DNA of 64,000 nt from Microtetraspora glauca (GTDB lineage Bacteria > Actinomycetota > Actinomycetes > Streptomycetales > Streptomycetaceae). Numbering within the stretch: position 1 is the stretch's first letter; each line of letters begins with the position of its first letter. The DNA lies in assembly GCA_000721275.1 (NCBI GenBank), contig JOFO01000005.1, positions 1 through 64,000 on the forward strand. Reading direction: 5' to 3'. The translations under genes were made by a program, and so were the position numbers. Below the pieces are notes generated by a model, which was not told where the DNA came from, ran no database searches, and saw nothing but the letters and a program-made list of their open reading frames with translations. Shown piece by piece: positions 27,315 through 35,345 of this stretch.

Positions 27315-28855
27315 CGCGGAGTGCCTTCCGAAGGGGGGTCGTTCGCGGGCGGCGCGGTCGGTTCCGCCGCGGAGGTGGAGGGGCCGGGGGTGTCGGCGGA
27401 CCTGCCGTCTGCGCCGCGCAGGGCGCTCTGGAAGCCGCCGAAGCGGGCGCGGGTGGTCTCGCCGGTGCGGGGTGCGGGCGTGCGGGCCGGGTCGGCGGGC
27501 GTCCGCTCCTGGTGCGCGGCGAGGGTCTGGCCGCGCCGCCGGCGCGGCAGCAGCGGCCCGGCCGGCGCGTCCTGCGCCGGCGGCTCCGGCGCGGTCGCGT
27601 GCGAGGTCTCCGGCTCCGCCGCGGGCACGGCCGGCACGGGGCGGGGCGCGGCGGTCCGCGCGGGCAGCGCGCGCGGGGCGGGCACCGCGGCGGGTGCGGC
27701 GGCGGGCGCTGCGGTGGTCTCGGCGCCGCGGCTGACGATCTCCGAGGGGATCACCAGGACGACGCCGGTACCGCCGCGCGCGGAGGGCCGGAAGGAGACC
27801 GACAGGTTGTGCTTGCGGGCCAGCCGGCCGACCACGTGGAGGCCGAGGCGGGTGCCGGAGAGGCCGGCCAGGTCCTGGGTCGTCGCGCCCACGGCGGCCT
27901 CGGCGCGCCGCAGCTGCACGTCGCTCATGGTCAGTCCGCTGTCCTCGACGGTGATGACGACGCCCGCAGGGACCTCCTCCACGTAGACGTGGACCTCCGC
28001 GCTGGGCGGGGAGAAGTTGGCGGCGTTGTCGAGGACTTCGGCCAGCGCGTGCATGACGCCCTCGGCGGCGTGGCCGGCGACGGCCGCCTCGCACGTGGAG
28101 TGCAGCCGGACCCGCTGGTAGCCGGAGATGCGGCCCATGGCGCCGCGCAGGATCGACTCCATGACGATGGGCCGGGCCCAGCGGCGGCCGGAGCGGGCGC
28201 CGGTGAGGACGGCCACGGAGTCGGCGAGCCGGCCCGCCTGGGCGGTGCGGTGGTCGAGGTGGAGGAGGTCGGCGAGCACGTCCTCGTCCGCGTGCCGGTG
28301 CTCCATCTCGCGCAGGTCGGCCATCATGCTCGTGGCCAGCGCCTGCATCCGGCCGGCCGCGTTGGCGGCGGCGGCGAGGGCGGCGGAGCGGGCGGACTCG
28401 GCGCGCCGCACCCGCTGCTCCAGGCCGGCGACGACCGCCGCGTGCCCGGCGGCGAGCCGCTCGGCCTCGGCCCGCTGGGCGCGGACCAGTTCCTCGGTAC
28501 GGGCGGTGTGCGCGGCGGCCTCGGCGGCGGCCCGGGCCTCGTGGCGCGCCTTCAGGTCGGCGGCCTCGCGCTCGGCGGCGGCCTGGCGCTGCGCGGCGTA
28601 CGTCTCCTGGGAGGCGACCTGGGCGGCCAGCCGTTCGGCCCGCTTGGCGAGGCCGCGGGCGGTGCGCGCGTACCAGGTGACGGCGAAGGCCGCGGCGGCG
28701 AGCAGCAGCACCCCGCAGATCGTGAACCAGGCCAGGGGGGCCCGGACTTCTGCCGGGGCGGCGCTCGTCGCGGCGGCGACGAGCGCACCGCCTGCGGCGA
28801 CGGTCAGCACGGAGGCGATCAGGGCGGGGCGGAACGGTGTGGGCGACGCCGACAT
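27311..28855 (-). CDS. cvnA: CvnA, membrane sensor kinase-like protein of conservon 1
   Basis: The 514-residue protein has two membrane helices (about 11-33 and 41-62) with a very short loop between, a long coiled coil (about 65-170), a helical segment around His202 ('LLHLDHRTAQAGRLADSVAVLTG'), an HATPase domain with N box 'EVLDNAANFSPP' (273-284) and 'VEDSGLTM', then a 150-residue Pro/Ala-rich tail. The lack of an extracellular domain suggests sensing within the membrane or cytoplasm. The ATG at 28855 has only a weak GAGAG site. It leads the operon cvnA-B-C-D-P450-P450, which resembles the rarABCDE conservon that affects aerial growth in S. coelicolor. Confidence 0.94.
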   Translation of the reverse strand: MSASPTPFRPALIASVLTVAAGGALVAAATSAAPAEVRAPLAWFTICGVLLLAAAAFAVTWYARTARGLAKRAERLAAQVASQETYAAQRQAAAEREAADLKARHEARAAAEAAAHTARTEELVRAQRAEAERLAAGHAAVVAGLEQRVRRAESARSAALAAAANAAGRMQALATSMMADLREMEHRHADEDVLADLLHLDHRTAQAGRLADSVAVLTGARSGRRWARPIVMESILRGAMGRISGYQRVRLHSTCEAAVAGHAAEGVMHALAEVLDNAANFSPPSAEVHVYVEEVPAGVVITVEDSGLTMSDVQLRRAEAAVGATTQDLAGLSGTRLGLHVVGRLARKHNLSVSFRPSARGGTGVVLVIPSEIVSRGAETTAAPAAAPAAVPAPRALPARTAAPRPVPAVPAAEPETSHATAPEPPAQDAPAGPLLPRRRRGQTLAAHQERTPADPARTPAPRTGETTRARFGGFQSALRGADGRSADTPGPSTSAAEPTAPPANDPPSEGTPR

Positions 28856-28902
28856 CTACCGGACTCTCGTGAGGCAGGCACAGGGAGGTTCGGAACGACC
28901 GC

Positions 28903-28908
28903 ACTATA
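28903..28908 (-). promoter_or_regulatory. Possible -10 box for conservon 1
   Basis: On the minus strand this reads TATAGT and sits 48 bp before the cvnA start in an unusually AT-rich patch (about 28901-28990). No convincing -35 hexamer is seen at 17-18 bp. It is a candidate only. Confidence 0.35.
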
Positions 28909-29081
28909 GAGCTGTTCTTGATCGGTCTGAAACTCGCTCTGATCGAATCGGTATCCGGAGTGACACAAAACCTTCCAAATGAGGGGTCCGAGGGCGGCCA
29001 GGCGGCGGGAAGAGCCAACGGGCGCCCGTCGTGGGCAGAATGACGGACCGTACGCACGTCCCCGAACCGGAAGGCACCCCG

Positions 29082-29855
29082 GTGAAGCTGCCCGACACCG
29101 GCAGGAACGTCCTCGTCAGCGGCGCCTCGCGCGGACTCGGCCGGGCGGTCGCCCGCGCCTTCGCCGCCCACGGCGACCGCGTCGCCGTCCACTACGGCAC
29201 GCGCGCCGACGAGGCCCGCGCGACCCTCGCCTCCCTCGACGGCACCGGCCACGTCCTCGTCGGCGGCGACCTCGCGGACCCCGTCGGAGCGGCCCGGGTC
29301 GTCGAGGCGGCGGCCGAGGGGTTCGGTGAGGGGGGCATCGACGTCCTGGTGAACAACGCCGCCGTCAACCTCGCGCACCCCCTGGCCGAGACCTCGTACG
29401 AGGAGTGGGCGGAGCTCTGGCAGCGGCACGTCGCCGTGAACCTGCTCGCCACCGCCCACCTCAGCCACCTGGTGGCCCGCCGGATGATCGACCGGGGCGC
29501 GCCCGGCCGGATCGTCAACATCGGCTCCCGGGGCGCCTTCCGCGGCGAACCCGACCACCCCGCCTACGGTGCCACCAAGGCCGCCGTCCACGCCCTCGGC
29601 CAGTCCCTCGCCGTCTCCCTCGCCCCGCACGGCATCGGCGTCGCCTCGGTCGCCCCCGGCTTCTTCGCCACCGAACGGGTCGCGCCCCGCCTGAGCGGGC
29701 CCGAGGGCGAGGCGATCCGCGCGCAGAGCCCCTTCGGCCGGGTCGCGGACCCCGACGAGATCGCGGCGGCGGTGCTCTGGCTCGCCTCCCCGGCCGCCGA
29801 ATGGGCGTCCGGCACCATCCTCGACCTCAACGGAGCCTCGTACCTCCGCAGTTGA
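29082..29855 (+). CDS. Short-chain dehydrogenase/reductase
   Basis: This is a classical SDR of 257 residues. The Rossmann motif is 'VLVSGASRGLGRAVARAF', the structural 'NNAA' is in 'DVLVNNAAVNL', and the catalytic Ser/Tyr/Lys is seen in 'IVNIGSRGAFRG' and 'AYGATKAAVHAL'. The end is the typical 'SGTILDLNG'. It is likely NAD(P)-dependent; the substrate is unknown. I use the GTG at 29082 because GGAAGG lies upstream; an ATG at 29040 extends the protein by 14 residues and could serve a leaderless transcript. It is divergent from conservon 1 and followed 146 bp later by the channel-like protein gene. Confidence 0.92.
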   Translation: MKLPDTGRNVLVSGASRGLGRAVARAFAAHGDRVAVHYGTRADEARATLASLDGTGHVLVGGDLADPVGAARVVEAAAEGFGEGGIDVLVNNAAVNLAHPLAETSYEEWAELWQRHVAVNLLATAHLSHLVARRMIDRGAPGRIVNIGSRGAFRGEPDHPAYGATKAAVHALGQSLAVSLAPHGIGVASVAPGFFATERVAPRLSGPEGEAIRAQSPFGRVADPDEIAAAVLWLASPAAEWASGTILDLNGASYLRS

Positions 29856-30001
29856 CCGCCCCGCCGCCGTCCGCCGCCGGACCCCGCCGTCCCGTGCGCC
29901 GGGCGAACGGTTCGAACGCGTGCCTCCCGCGCGCCTGCCCGAAAGGATGAACGCCGGGCGTCGGCGGCGTTTCGCGGCGGGGCCGCCGCCACGCTGCTGC
30001 C

Positions 30002-31876
30002 GTGCGTAAGGAGCGCGAGTCCACGGTCCCCTCCCAGCGGTCGCCCCGCCGGACCCGGCCCGGCGCGGCACCGGCCGTCCGGGCGGCCCGGCCACCGGCA
30101 CCGGACCCGGCGGCCCGCCCCGGCGTGCGCGCCCGAGCGCGGTACTGGGTCGACCGCACCGTGGTGCGCGGGGTGCCGGCCCTCGCCGGCTGGCTGGCCC
30201 TCGCCTGCCTGGCCCTGGTCGCCCCGGCCAGCGCGCTCCTCGTGTGGACCGACCAGAAGGCGCCCGACACCCTCCAGGGCAAGGCCGCCACCGTCTGGCG
30301 GACCGTCGGCCAGACCCTCCGGCTCGGCGGCGAGGTCGGCCCGCCGCTGCGGATCGCCCTCACGGTCTTCCTGGCCCTGGTCTCCCTCCTGTACGTCTCC
30401 TTCCTGGTCGGCATCGTCACCACCGCCCTCACCGACCGGCTCGCCGAACTCGAACGCGGCCAGACCACCGTCGTCGAACGCGGCCACACCCTCGTCCTCG
30501 GCTGGTCCGGGCAGGCCCCCACGGTCGTCGCCGAACTCCTCGCCGCCCACGCCCAGCGCCGGCGCGGCGCCGTCGTGCTCCTCGCCGACCGCGACAAGGC
30601 GGAGCTGGAGCGCGAGACCCGCACCGCGCCGCGGACCCGCCGCCGGGTGCGGCTGCTGTGCCGCCGGGGCCGCCCCGCCGACCCGGCCGCGCTCGCCCGC
30701 GTCACCCCCGCCGCCGCCCGCGCCGTCGTCGTCCTGCCGCCGGACGCCCCCGGCGGCGACGCGCAGGTCGTCAGGGCGCTCCTCGCGCTCCGGGCGGCCC
30801 TCGGCGACGGCCGCGCCGTCCCCGTCGTGGCGGCCGTCCGCGACGCCGCCCACCTCCCGGCCGCCCGCCTGGCCGCCGGCCCTGCCGCGACCGTCCTCGA
30901 CGTCGACGACCTCGCGGCCCGGCTGCTCGTCCAGTGCGCCCTGGAGCCCGGCCTCGCGCTCGTCCTGGAGGACCTGCTCGACTTCGCGGGCGCCGAACTC
31001 CACGTCCTCCGCCCGCCCGGCCTCCCCGGCCGCCGCTACGGCGAACTCGCCGCCGCCTGCCCGGAGGCCTGCGCGGCCGGCATCGTCCGCGCGGACGGCA
31101 CCCCGCTCCTCAACCCGCCCCCGCAGACCGTCCTGGCCCCCGGCGACGGCCTCCTCGTGCTGGCCGAGGACCACCGGGCGACCGTCCTCCCGGCCGCGCC
31201 CCAGCTCCCCGCGCCCACTCCGCCCGCCCCGCCCTCCCGGTCCCCTGCGCCGGCCGCCGCGCGCCGGGTCCTGGTCCTGGGCCGGAACCGGCGCGGCGGA
31301 CGCGTGACGGACGGCCTGGCGGCGGCCGGGGCGACCCCGGTGCGGCACGACGGCACCGCGCCGCCGGCGGAAGCGGAGGCGTACGACCAGGTGGTCGTCC
31401 TCGCCGGTCCGGACGGCGACGGGCCGGCCGACCCCGACCACGCCACCCTCGTCGCCCTCCTCCACCTCCGCGAGCGGGAGCGGGCCACCGGCCGGGCCCT
31501 GCCCACGGCCGCCGAGCTCACCGACGCCCGCAACCGGCCCCTCGCCCCGGCGGGCCCCCGCACCGACCTCGTCGTCACCGGCCGGCTGACCGCCCTGGTG
31601 ATGGCCCAGGTCTCCCAGAACCCGCACCTCGCCGCCGTCTTCGACGCCCTCTTCGCCCCCACCGGCGACAACGTCCGCCTCCGCCCCGCCACCGACTTCG
31701 TCCCGCCCGGCACCGAAGCCCCCTTCGCGGCGCTCGCCACTGCCGCCGCCCGGCACGGCGCCGCCGCCCTCGGCTACCGGGCCCGCGACACCCGCACCCC
31801 CCGCCTCAACCCCCCGAGGACCGAGACCAGACGCTGGATCCCCGGAGACGTCCTCATCGTCATCGCCCCCGCCTGA
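30002..31876 (+). CDS. CASTOR/POLLUX-type ion channel with RCK-like domains
   Basis: The 624-residue protein has a basic N-terminal tail, two membrane segments (about 57-80 and 115-142) and a large cytoplasmic part with two Rossmann-like units: 'ERGHTLVLGWSGQAPTVVAELLAAHAQ' and, after a Pro-rich linker, 'RRVLVLGRNRRGGRVTDGLAAAG'. The sequence matches bacterial relatives of the plant CASTOR/POLLUX cation channels, which gate through TrkA-N/RCK-like domains. It is likely a ligand-gated monovalent cation channel in the cytoplasmic membrane; the ligand is unknown. The start is the GTG at 30002. Its neighbours give no pathway clue. Confidence 0.85.
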   Translation: MRKERESTVPSQRSPRRTRPGAAPAVRAARPPAPDPAARPGVRARARYWVDRTVVRGVPALAGWLALACLALVAPASALLVWTDQKAPDTLQGKAATVWRTVGQTLRLGGEVGPPLRIALTVFLALVSLLYVSFLVGIVTTALTDRLAELERGQTTVVERGHTLVLGWSGQAPTVVAELLAAHAQRRRGAVVLLADRDKAELERETRTAPRTRRRVRLLCRRGRPADPAALARVTPAAARAVVVLPPDAPGGDAQVVRALLALRAALGDGRAVPVVAAVRDAAHLPAARLAAGPAATVLDVDDLAARLLVQCALEPGLALVLEDLLDFAGAELHVLRPPGLPGRRYGELAAACPEACAAGIVRADGTPLLNPPPQTVLAPGDGLLVLAEDHRATVLPAAPQLPAPTPPAPPSRSPAPAAARRVLVLGRNRRGGRVTDGLAAAGATPVRHDGTAPPAEAEAYDQVVVLAGPDGDGPADPDHATLVALLHLRERERATGRALPTAAELTDARNRPLAPAGPRTDLVVTGRLTALVMAQVSQNPHLAAVFDALFAPTGDNVRLRPATDFVPPGTEAPFAALATAAARHGAAALGYRARDTRTPRLNPPRTETRRWIPGDVLIVIAPA

Positions 31877-32017
31877 ACCCCCTGATCAGCACGTTCCCTT
31901 GGGCGATACGAGCGCCGCCCGCCCGGCTTCTCGTGCCATCCGACAGTACGGCGGCCGGGCCGGCCCGGCGCAGACTCGGTGCCACCACACGACCCGAGGA
32001 CCACGAGGGGGCAGCAC

Positions 32018-32761
32018 ATGACGGTGCAGCAGTACGACGGGATCGGCGAGGCGTTCGAGGGCTTCAAGGCCCTGCCGGTCATCCGCTACGGGGAGGTGCC
32101 CAGCGTCCTGGACATGGTCGGCGACGTCACCGGCAGGACGGTGCTCGACCTCGCCTGCGGCACCGGCTTCTACAGCCGCGAGCTGAAGCGGCGCGGCGCC
32201 GCCGACGTCCTCGGCGTCGACATCTCCTCCGAGATGATCGCCGCCGCCCGGGCCATCGAGGACCGCGACCCGCTCGGCGTGCGCTACGAGGTCGGCGACG
32301 TCGCCGAACTCGCCCGGTTCGACGAGCCGTTCGACCTCGCGCTCGGCGTCCAGTGCCTCAACTACGCGGAATCCCTCGCCGAGATGGAACGGATGTGCGC
32401 CCGCATCCACCGCAGCCTGGTGCCGGGCGGCTGGTTCCACGTCTTCGCGCAGAACCCCGACTACGCCTTCGACTGCGCGTCCCTGGAGACGTACGGCTTC
32501 CGCTGCGAACCGACGGGGGAGGAGATCGAGACCGGCCCCCGCGTCCGCGTCACGGCCCTCCTCGACCCGCACCCGATCAGCATCGTCGGCTCCGCCCCGC
32601 GCCGCGAGGTCTACGAGGACTCCCTGGCCGCGGCCGGCTTCCGCGACATCGAGTGGCTGCCGCTGCGGATCTCCGAGGAGGGGATCCGCGCGTACGGCGA
32701 GGAGTTCTGGGCCGACCTCCTCGCCCACCCCCCGCTGGAACTCCTCCGCTGCCGCGCCTGA
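32018..32761 (+). CDS. SAM-dependent methyltransferase
   Basis: This 247-residue class I methyltransferase has motif I 'VLDLACGTGFYSRELKRRG', the acidic residue of motif II in 'VLGVDISSEMI', and 'ALGVQCLNYAESLAEMERMC' where many small-molecule methyltransferases have motif IV. The last third ('RVTALLDPHPISIVGSAPRREVYEDSLAAAGF') resembles ToxA/16S-type toxoflavin-like and other small-molecule enzymes. The substrate is unknown. The ATG at 32018 follows GAGGGGG. A symmetric hairpin spanning its stop codon separates it from the convergent HD gene. Confidence 0.9.
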   Translation: MTVQQYDGIGEAFEGFKALPVIRYGEVPSVLDMVGDVTGRTVLDLACGTGFYSRELKRRGAADVLGVDISSEMIAAARAIEDRDPLGVRYEVGDVAELARFDEPFDLALGVQCLNYAESLAEMERMCARIHRSLVPGGWFHVFAQNPDYAFDCASLETYGFRCEPTGEEIETGPRVRVTALLDPHPISIVGSAPRREVYEDSLAAAGFRDIEWLPLRISEEGIRAYGEEFWADLLAHPPLELLRCRA

Positions 32762-32794
32762 CCCCCGAAGCCCCAGGAGGACCGGGGGTCAGGC
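32756..32794. terminator. Bidirectional hairpin spanning two stop codons
   Basis: Perfect 11-bp arms GCCTGACCCCC (32756-32766) and GGGGGTCAGGC (32784-32794) enclose a 17-base loop. Each arm contains the TGA of one of the two convergent genes. Confidence 0.65.
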
Positions 32795-33310
32795 CGGACC
32801 GCCGCCGGTCAGTTCCGGCAGCAGGCCGGGGTTGACGATCCGGAGGATCGCCGCCACCTGCGCGGGGTCGGCCGCCGCCCACAGCACCCGGCGCGCCTCC
32901 CGGTACTTGGCGGCGAGCCGGTCCCGCTGCTCCGGCGGGAGGGCGGCGGCCCGGTCCGGGCGGCTGTTGTGCGCGTTGTCGGCGATCTTCACCAGGGTGG
33001 CGTCCGGGTCCCGGGCCACCCGCCGGACCTTTTCCGCGTACGCCGCCGGGGAGCCGCCCGGGTCGTTGGTGACGGCCTCGACGATCCTGACCACCCGGTC
33101 CGGGACCCCGGCGGCCCGCAAAGCCCCGGCGGTCCACGCCGTGTCCTCGACGACGTCGTGGAGGAGTCCCGCCATGACCAGCTCGGGGCCGAACGGCACC
33201 AGCCCGGCCGCGACGGCCCGCACGTGCTCCACGTACGGGACACCGGTCTTGTCCACCTGACCGGCGTGCGCGCGGTCGGCCAGGGCGTCCACTTCGGCGA
33301 GCGTCATCAT
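32789..33310 (-). CDS. HD domain protein (RelA/SpoT hydrolase-like)
   Basis: This 173-residue protein is a single HD phosphohydrolase domain. Metal ligands are visible as 'YVEHVRAVAAGL', 'MAGLLHDVVEDTAWT' (His-Asp pair near 51-52) and 'LVKIADNAHNSRPDR'. The arrangement is like the hydrolase domain of RelA/SpoT proteins and small (p)ppGpp hydrolases of the MESH1 type, so it may degrade (p)ppGpp or another nucleotide; I infer this from motif order only. The ATG at 33310 is used (33307 is also possible). It is divergent from the LLM oxidoreductase gene. Confidence 0.85.
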   Translation of the reverse strand: MMTLAEVDALADRAHAGQVDKTGVPYVEHVRAVAAGLVPFGPELVMAGLLHDVVEDTAWTAGALRAAGVPDRVVRIVEAVTNDPGGSPAAYAEKVRRVARDPDATLVKIADNAHNSRPDRAAALPPEQRDRLAAKYREARRVLWAAADPAQVAAILRIVNPGLLPELTGGGPA

Positions 33311-33425
33311 GGCCCCATCATCGCCGCACGCGCGCGTGCGGCGAGGGGCGGGCCGCCGTCGGTCCGTCACACGCCGTTCACCGAGCGCCGGAATGCGCCT
33401 GCCGCGCGGGCCCGTTGTCGTCTGC

Positions 33426-34361
33426 ATGACTCTTGGCGTGACGCTCAGTTCGACGAACCGGCAGCTCCCCCTCGACGAGACCGTGCGGCTCGCGCGCGAG
33501 GCCCGGGACGCCGGACTCCACTCCGCGTGGTTCGGCCAGTCCTTCGCGTACGACTCGCCCATGCTGGCCGCGCTCGTCGGCCGGGAGGTGCCCGGCCTCC
33601 ACGTGGGGACGGCCGCGCTCCCCGTCTTCGGCCGCCATCCGCTGCTGGTCTCCAGCCAGGCGCAGACCGCGCAGGCCGCGACCGGCGGCCGCTACCACCT
33701 GGGGCTCGCCCTCGGCACCCGCCACCTCACCGAGTCCGCGTTCGGTCTGCCGTACGAGCGGCCCATCGGGCTGCTCCGGGAGTTCCTCACCGCCCTGCGA
33801 CCGCTCCTCGACAGCGGTGAGGCCGACTTCCACGGCGAGCTGCTGACCGCGACGACCCCGTACCCGGCGGCCGTGCCGGGCGCGCGGCCACCGGTGCCGG
33901 TCCTGGTCGCGGCGATGGGGCCGCAGGCCCTGCGCGTCAGCGGCGAGCTCGCCGACGGCATCCTGCCGTTCCTCGCCGGGCCGCGCGCCCTGGCCGAGCA
34001 CATCGTCCCGGCCGTGACCGCCGCGGCGACGGCGGCCGGCCGGCCGGCGCCGCGCGTCGTCGCCCTGGTGCCGGCCGTGGTCACCGACGACTCCGACGGC
34101 GTGCGCCGCCGGGCCGCCGAAGCGCTCGCCCTCTACGAGCGGATCCCCTCGTACCGGCGCGTCCTCGACCTCTCCGGCGCCGACCGCGCCGCCGACCTGG
34201 CGGTGCTGGGCGACGAGGGGACCGTCGCCGCCGAGGTGCGCCGCTACTACGAGGCAGGCGCGACCGAGGTCGTCGTCACCGCGACCGACCTCGGCGGCGA
34301 GGACGCCCGGCGCCGGACCTGGAAGCTCCTCGGCGGCCTCTCCGGCGGCCCGGCCGGCTGA
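33426..34361 (+). CDS. LLM-class oxidoreductase, probably F420-dependent
   Basis: This 311-residue luciferase-like TIM-barrel protein has the family segments 'DAGLHSAWFGQSFAYDSPMLAALVG', 'ATGGRYHLGLALGTRHLTESAFGLPYERP', 'VLVAAMGPQALRVSGELADGILPF' and 'EAGATEVVVTATDLG'. It probably uses F420 or FMN; the substrate is unknown. The ATG at 33426 is chosen; the frame continues upstream without a good ribosome binding site. A second, distinct LLM protein is encoded at 9.6 kb. The AlkB-like gene follows after 57 bp but has its own promoter. Confidence 0.88.
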   Translation: MTLGVTLSSTNRQLPLDETVRLAREARDAGLHSAWFGQSFAYDSPMLAALVGREVPGLHVGTAALPVFGRHPLLVSSQAQTAQAATGGRYHLGLALGTRHLTESAFGLPYERPIGLLREFLTALRPLLDSGEADFHGELLTATTPYPAAVPGARPPVPVLVAAMGPQALRVSGELADGILPFLAGPRALAEHIVPAVTAAATAAGRPAPRVVALVPAVVTDDSDGVRRRAAEALALYERIPSYRRVLDLSGADRAADLAVLGDEGTVAAEVRRYYEAGATEVVVTATDLGGEDARRRTWKLLGGLSGGPAG

Positions 34362-34380
34362 GCGGGAGTCGCACAGAGAT

Positions 34381-34396
34381 TCGAGCACCTGTTCGG
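34381..34396 (+). promoter_or_regulatory. LexA/SOS-box-like operator
   Basis: TCGAGC-ACCT-GTTCGG matches the actinobacterial SOS box TCGAAC-N4-GTTCGA at 10 of 12 defined positions. It lies 22-38 bp before the start of an AlkB-like DNA repair gene and overlaps the expected -35 region. The placement on a repair gene supports it, but LexA binding is not shown. Confidence 0.6.
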
Positions 34397-34405
34397 TTGC
34401 GTGGG

Positions 34406-34411
34406 TATGCT
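34406..34411 (+). promoter_or_regulatory. -10 box of a probable leaderless promoter
   Basis: TATGCT ends 7 bp before the ATG at 34419, the spacing expected when transcription starts at the start codon. No Shine-Dalgarno sequence precedes that ATG, which agrees with a leaderless mRNA. Confidence 0.5.
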
Positions 34412-34418
34412 GGGAACC

Positions 34419-35075
34419 ATGACCGCCGCACCGTCCGACCCCGCCGGCCTCCCCGGCCTCCAGGGATCCCTCTTCGACCAGGGCGACGAGCCCCGGCCCG
34501 GGCCCCTGGACGGACTGCGGCGCACCCCGCTGGCCCACGGGGCCTGGGTCGACCACCTGCCCGGCTGGTTCCAGGGCGCCGACGCGCTCTTCGCCGAGCT
34601 GGCCGGACGGGTGCCGTGGCGGGCCGAGCGGCGCCGGATGTACGACGACGTCGTCGCCGTCCCCCGCCTCCTCGCGCACTACCGCGAGGGCGAACCCCTC
34701 CCGCACCCCGCCCTCGCCGAGGCCCGCGCCGCCCTCTGCGCGCACTACGCGGCCGAGCTGGGCGAGGAGTTCGTCACCGCCGGGCTCTGCCTCTACCGCG
34801 ACGGGCGCGACAGCGTCGCCTGGCACGGCGACCGGACGGGGCGTTCCTCGACCCGCGACACCATGGTCGCCATCCTCTCCCTCGGCGACCCCCGCGACCT
34901 GGTCCTCCGTCCCCGGGGCGGCGGCCCGGTCGCCCTCCGGCTCCCGCTCGGCCACGGCGACCTCGTCGTGATGGGCGGGTCGTGCCAGCGCACCTGGGAC
35001 CACGCCGTCCCCAAGACGAGCCGCGCGGTCGGTCCCCGCATCAGCGTCCAGTTCCGTCCACGCGGCGTACGCTGA
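34419..35075 (+). CDS. AlkB-like 2-oxoglutarate/Fe(II) dioxygenase
   Basis: This 218-residue enzyme belongs to the AlkB family, which reverses N-alkyl damage in DNA or RNA by oxidative demethylation. Iron ligands are His136 and Asp138 ('AWHGDRTGRS') and His195 ('TWDHAVPKT'). The 2-oxoglutarate and substrate Arg residues are in 'PRISVQFR' (Arg207, Arg213). The substrate-lid part 'WRAERRRMYDDVVAVPRLLAHY' is present. The ATG at 34419 fits a leaderless promoter; in-frame starts at 34401 and 34407 overlap the -10 box. An SOS-box-like site lies just upstream, so the gene is probably damage-inducible. It is followed by a 270-bp gap before the terpene synthase gene. Confidence 0.92.
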   Translation: MTAAPSDPAGLPGLQGSLFDQGDEPRPGPLDGLRRTPLAHGAWVDHLPGWFQGADALFAELAGRVPWRAERRRMYDDVVAVPRLLAHYREGEPLPHPALAEARAALCAHYAAELGEEFVTAGLCLYRDGRDSVAWHGDRTGRSSTRDTMVAILSLGDPRDLVLRPRGGGPVALRLPLGHGDLVVMGGSCQRTWDHAVPKTSRAVGPRISVQFRPRGVR

Positions 35076-35345
35076 CCCGGCAGCCGCCGTCAGGCGGAAC
35101 CGGCCATGGTCGATCCGCCCGCGCGAAACCCCTCAACGGCCCGTCGCGGGCGGCCCCTCAGCTTCAGGAGGACGCAACCGCCCAGCAAGACGCCAGGGTC
35201 ACCGAGATCCGGAGTCGTTGAATCCGGGGGTTGTGGGCCGGTTCGGGCGGGCAGGTTTGCAGCGTCGCGTGGCGGGAATTGTCGGCTGCCCGTGACAACG
35301 GCAACATACGAACGGATTCCGAGGACTGAAGGAGGTGGAGCGACC

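Noticed and set aside
33247..33255. A further DnaA-box-like sequence (TTGTCCACC)
   Set aside because: It has one mismatch and lies inside the HD protein coding sequence, where it encodes ordinary residues. It has no second copy nearby.
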